Shown here piece by piece: positions 5,128 to 5,914 of a stretch of DNA of 5,914 bases (its first letter is position 1; each line of letters begins with the position of its first letter). The notes under the pieces were generated by a model. It saw only the letters and a program-made list of their open reading frames with translations, had not been told where the DNA came from and searched no databases. The position numbers and the translations under genes were made by a program. The stretch comes from an uncultured Lachnospiraceae bacterium (GTDB lineage: Bacteria; Bacillota_A; Clostridia; Lachnospirales; Lachnospiraceae), in NCBI GenBank assembly GCA_946630765.1, contig CAMOZF010000122.1:1-5914 (forward strand), given 5' to 3'.

Positions 5128-5914
5128 ATGTTCGGACGAGTGGATACCTCTGCCATTGTCGGCATTGACGGCAGGCAGGTAATCGTCGAAGCCGATTTCG
5201 GACAGGGGCTGCCTTCTTTTGATATGGTCGGGTTTCTGAGCTCCGAGGTCCGGGAGGCCAGAGAACGGGTCAAGTCTGCGATCAAGAACAGCGGCATCAC
5301 GGTGCCCGCCGGCCGCCTCACGGTGAATCTGAGCCCTGCGGATCTACGGAAAACCGGCAACAGCTTTGATCTTCCGGTGGCGCTCGCGATCCTGATTGCG
5401 CTCGGGATCCTGCCGGAGGAGCTGTGCAGATCGTATCTTTTCGTCGGGGAGCTCGCGCTTGACGGAAACCTTCGGAAGATCAACGGGACGCTTTCGCATG
5501 TGATTCTTGCGCGAAGCCTCGGAAAGACGGGCGTGATCGTTCCACGCGAGAACCGACGGGAGGGGGCGCTGATCAGCGGGATTGAGGTCTACGGCTTCGA
5601 CAGCCTGAATGAGGTGCTGGAATACCTGCTGCAGGGAAAATACGAGAAGCCGGAGGAGCCGGATACAGGCACGAGAAAACCCGTCCGGGACCCGGACTTT
5701 TCGGAGATCCTCGGGCAGGAGGCGGTGAAGCGCGCGGCAGCAGTTGCCTCAGCCGGGATGCACGGTCTTCTGATGATCGGCCCGCCAGGCACCGGAAAGA
5801 CGCTGACTGCGAAGCGGATTCCGTCGATTCTTCCGCCGCTCTCGGAGGAGGAGCAGATCGAGTGCTCAAGAATTCACAGCGTTGCGGGGCTTCTGGAGCC
5901 GGACGAAGGCCTTG
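5128..5914 (+). CDS. comM: YifB/ComM family Mg-chelatase-like AAA+ ATPase, 5' part
   Basis: ComM/YifB proteins are AAA+ ATPases; ComM in Gram-negative bacteria is a hexameric helicase that drives branch migration during natural transformation. The gene runs off the right edge: 262 codons are present of the ~500-510 usual. Residues 1-~170 are the N-terminal domain resembling the Lon S5-type fold, with NLSPADLRKTGNSFDLPVAL (67-86) and GELALDGNLRKING (107-120). After a charged linker (~171-188) comes DFSEILGQEAVKRA, then the Walker A motif GPPGTGKT (218-225), then LPPLSEEEQIE and RIHSVAGL (248-255), all in the expected order. The missing part should hold Walker B, the sensor motifs and the C-terminal domain. 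The start is set by AGGAGG at 5115-5120. It appears to begin a new transcription unit after the palindromic repeat. In Bacillota the role in transformation is less well shown. Confidence 0.95.
   Translation, partial: MFGRVDTSAIVGIDGRQVIVEADFGQGLPSFDMVGFLSSEVREARERVKSAIKNSGITVPAGRLTVNLSPADLRKTGNSFDLPVALAILIALGILPEELCRSYLFVGELALDGNLRKINGTLSHVILARSLGKTGVIVPRENRREGALISGIEVYGFDSLNEVLEYLLQGKYEKPEEPDTGTRKPVRDPDFSEILGQEAVKRAAAVASAGMHGLLMIGPPGTGKTLTAKRIPSILPPLSEEEQIECSRIHSVAGLLEPDEGL

Overview
The window reads as chromosomal housekeeping DNA from a moderately GC-rich member of the Bacillota. Class Clostridia is likely, and a Lachnospiraceae-type bacterium is my best guess. The reasons are the ScpA/ScpB condensin pair, strong AAGGAGG/AGGAGG ribosome binding sites, a lipobox lipoprotein, and the style of the MutY and ComM/YifB proteins. 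No marker here fixes the species. All six recognised genes are on the + strand.

Layout. (1) 2-649 is the C-terminal part of mutY (adenine DNA glycosylase). The left window edge cuts it, and an in-frame TGA lies directly after the catalytic aspartate. (2) 646-1782 is a TPR-repeat lipoprotein that overlaps the mutY stop by ATGA. A terminator-like hairpin with T6 follows at 1785-1838. (3) A promoter with a perfect TATAAT (1882-1910) opens a second group: a membrane-anchored metallophosphoesterase (1931-2809), scpA (2820-3608), scpB (3601-4338) and a YfcE-type phosphodiesterase (4335-4880). The genes are 10 nt apart or overlapping, so they probably form one operon. (4) The 247-nt gap 4881-5127 holds a nested palindromic repeat (4882-4983), a run of three short palindromes (5023-5070), and a weak promoter plus strong RBS. 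(5) comM/yifB starts at 5128 and runs off the right edge.

Functionally the genes cover oxidative-damage repair (MutY), chromosome condensation and segregation (ScpAB with an SMC encoded elsewhere), two unrelated metal-dependent phosphoesterases on either side of scpAB, and a Holliday-junction/branch-migration-type AAA+ ATPase linked to natural transformation (ComM). The TPR lipoprotein has no assignable function.

I saw no convincing undescribed multi-gene system. The points most worth a second look are the TGA in mutY, the nested palindromic repeat after yfcE, the palindrome cluster upstream of comM, the pair of phosphoesterases around scpAB, and the acidic tail on ScpB.
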